64,000 nt of DNA, taken from Xiphophorus maculatus. Its lineage: Eukaryota; Chordata; Actinopteri; Cyprinodontiformes; Poeciliidae. A program made the position numbers and the translations under genes. This document shows positions 62,596 to 64,000 of this stretch, piece after piece (the first letter of the stretch is position 1; each line of letters opens with the position of its first letter). The stretch covers positions 26,148,713 through 26,212,712 of the forward strand of contig NC_036453.1 of the NCBI RefSeq assembly GCF_002775205.1. Direction: 5' to 3'. The notes beneath the pieces were generated by a model, which was not told the origin of the DNA, searched no databases, and was given only the letters and a program-made list of their open reading frames with translations.

Positions 62596-63641
62596 TCACA
62601 CTTTGTAGCCAATCAGACCGCGTTTGCCAATGCACTCTCCGATGTAGTACCACAGCATAATTTCAGTGGCCACCACTCCATTCCTCACAACATCCTGAAA
62701 CACAAAAGTTGTATTAATAACCAAGCCAACCATGCAGTTAAGGTTCAGCTTTACATGATTATGGTTCATAGGTGTCTTGTTGTGTTATTTAGGATGTAAT
62801 AACTGGCAGGGCGGGGGGGGGGGTGAAAATACAGATACTCCACTTGAATATTTTCACTTTTTCCAAACGTAACCACAATTTAACTTTTATATTTTTGGAA
62901 AATGTAGAAGTTAGAAATGACAGTAAAAAAATGTTTTAAAACATTGTAAAGAACCAGCTAAATGTTGTTTTCTATCTTTAATGCACAATAACTTGTGGAA
63001 TCAGTGCACTCTCCATTATCTCTCAGTGTTATTGACAGTCAGCTAGCTCTCCTTCTCAATACAATCCATGAAGTTCTAAAATCCAGCCACTGCAGACCCA
63101 TGTGCCAATTCAGTATATTAAAATTTTCATTAATTAACATATTCTGGGACATCAGCTGTAATTTTATACATGTCAATAAGGACTGAGCTCTAAAAACAAA
63201 AGTGGGGGGGGGGGATGAACTGATTTCAGCTGTGGGTATTTTTTCTGTTTTGAACTGGCTGAGCTTAAAAATAGAAATGTAATGAATGTACAGAAAGCTA
63301 AAGAGCAACAGCGGGGGGGAAAATGAAAAAGCAGACGAAGAAGTTGTCATTTGATTTATCAGATTCTAAAATAAAGTTGTTGTATCGTTCCTTCAAAAGA
63401 AATTGCTTCGACATGGACGTCCCTTGCCGATTTTGCTACGGCCTCGATAAAGACACCTAAATAGGTTTGTTGCCATGGTTCTCACGCACCCTGACTGTGG
63501 TCTGGCCCAGGCGGGTAATGTTGAGCAGGTTTAGAGCTCCCAAAATGGCTCTGGGGAGCTCGGCAGGGGTCGGGGGGACCAGTTCGATCCGAGCATAATA
63601 CCAGAAGGTTGCTAGATGAGGTTTGGAAAAGGTGACAGCGG
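62596..63641 (-). CDS. atp5mg: ATP synthase membrane subunit g, last two exons
   Basis: Subunit g of the mitochondrial F1Fo ATP synthase. It sits in the inner-membrane Fo part near the dimer interface. Coding exons on the - strand are 63490-63641 and 62596-62694, with GT/AG borders and joining in frame (50 codons plus 2 nt, then 32 codons and TGA). The protein text [20 protein letters not shown] and [14 protein letters not shown] matches the family closely, and human subunit g is about 103 aa. The first exon, which should carry the ATG and roughly 15-18 residues, is not recognisable before the window edge. An ATG at 63655-63657 lies in the intron before the acceptor (CTCCCTACAG) and is not the start. 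The fragment covers about 80% of the protein. Confidence 0.92.
62695..63489 (-). other. atp5mg: atp5mg intron
   Basis: 795 bp, donor GTGCGTGAG and acceptor TGTTTCAG (read on the - strand). It contains a G run near 62813-62823 and another near 63205-63214 and no recognised element. Confidence 0.75.
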
Positions 63642-64000
63642 CTGTAGGGAGAGACATATGTCCCAGTCAGCTCAGGCCTCTAACGGTGGTTTAGCTAGAA
63701 CCGCGGCGTTGCTAGGCAACATTAACGGTTCAGCTAGGTGTCTTCTGTTCAATTAAAGGAAACAACTGGACTTATTATGCAGATAAACCACAATTTAACG
63801 GGTTAAAACAACAAGGGCAATGATAAATTAGTATCCAATAACTGTATTATAAAATAGAAACACATAATCTGACATCCACTTCATTCATCGGAAGGCTGGG
63901 TCAACACAGCATCACCCTCGTTGATCCGTTGACGGGTTGTTAAGGAAGATTAAACAACTTATATCCGTCCTATAATAAATTTAAATTGCAGAAAGAAAAA
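63642..64000. other. atp5mg intron to window edge
   Basis: I find no splice donor with a plausible first exon of subunit g in this stretch, so exon 1 is probably outside the window. Nothing else is recognised. Confidence 0.5.

Noticed and set aside
63655-63657. ATG as start of atp5mg
   Set aside because: It lies upstream of a strong splice acceptor (CTCCCTACAG), and the family N terminus is missing, so the real start is in an earlier exon.

Overview
The window is vertebrate nuclear DNA, almost certainly from a ray-finned (teleost) fish. It has intron-split genes with GT/AG borders, vertebrate gene families (Spns2, RuvBL2, ATP synthase subunit g), a pair of fish-type RING/B-box/PRY-SPRY TRIM genes, and a heavy load of Tc1-, hAT- and piggyBac-like DNA transposon remains. 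It also carries a complete Ty3/Gypsy LTR retrotransposon. I saw no bacterial operons, rRNA or tRNA genes, or CRISPR arrays.

Layout. (1) About 1-20.9 kb, + strand: the 3' half of spns2, a sphingosine-1-phosphate transporter of the major facilitator superfamily. Four coding exons are visible, and an alternative last exon with a 2.8 kb 3' UTR is possible. One intron holds a 4.5 kb composite hAT-like element with a perfect 8-bp target duplication. (2) 20.9-29.9 kb: intergenic, with MITEs, decayed transposons and a nested palindrome. (3) 30.2-35.5 kb, - strand: a complete ruvbl2 gene, 13 coding exons plus a 5' UTR exon, encoding 459 aa. (4) 38.0-41.6 kb, - strand: TRIM gene 1 (572 aa, 7 coding exons). 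(5) 45.3-52.9 kb: a young-looking Gypsy element read on the - strand. Its two 1088-bp LTRs look identical, and it has a tRNA-Ser-type primer site, gag, a -1-frame pol and a polypurine tract. (6) 56.0-60.8 kb, + strand: TRIM gene 2 (577 aa), divergent from TRIM gene 1 and with almost the same exon lengths. (7) 62.5-63.6 kb, - strand: the last two coding exons of atp5mg.

The host genes are unrelated housekeeping or transport genes, except for the two TRIM genes. Those are clearly an inverted duplicate pair of putative E3 ubiquitin ligases of the finTRIM/TRIM16/TRIM25-like type, many of which act in innate immunity. The retrotransposon lies in the 14.4 kb between their start codons. Most of the unusual structure is in mobile DNA: the Gypsy LTR appears to have a very short U3, a very long R and two candidate internal introns; the hAT composite has tandemly amplified internal units with a second hAT nested in them; and two chains of perfect hairpins lie at 23.9 kb and in the 3' UTR of TRIM gene 2. 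Exon borders were assigned by eye from splice consensus, reading frame and family similarity. No alignment was run.
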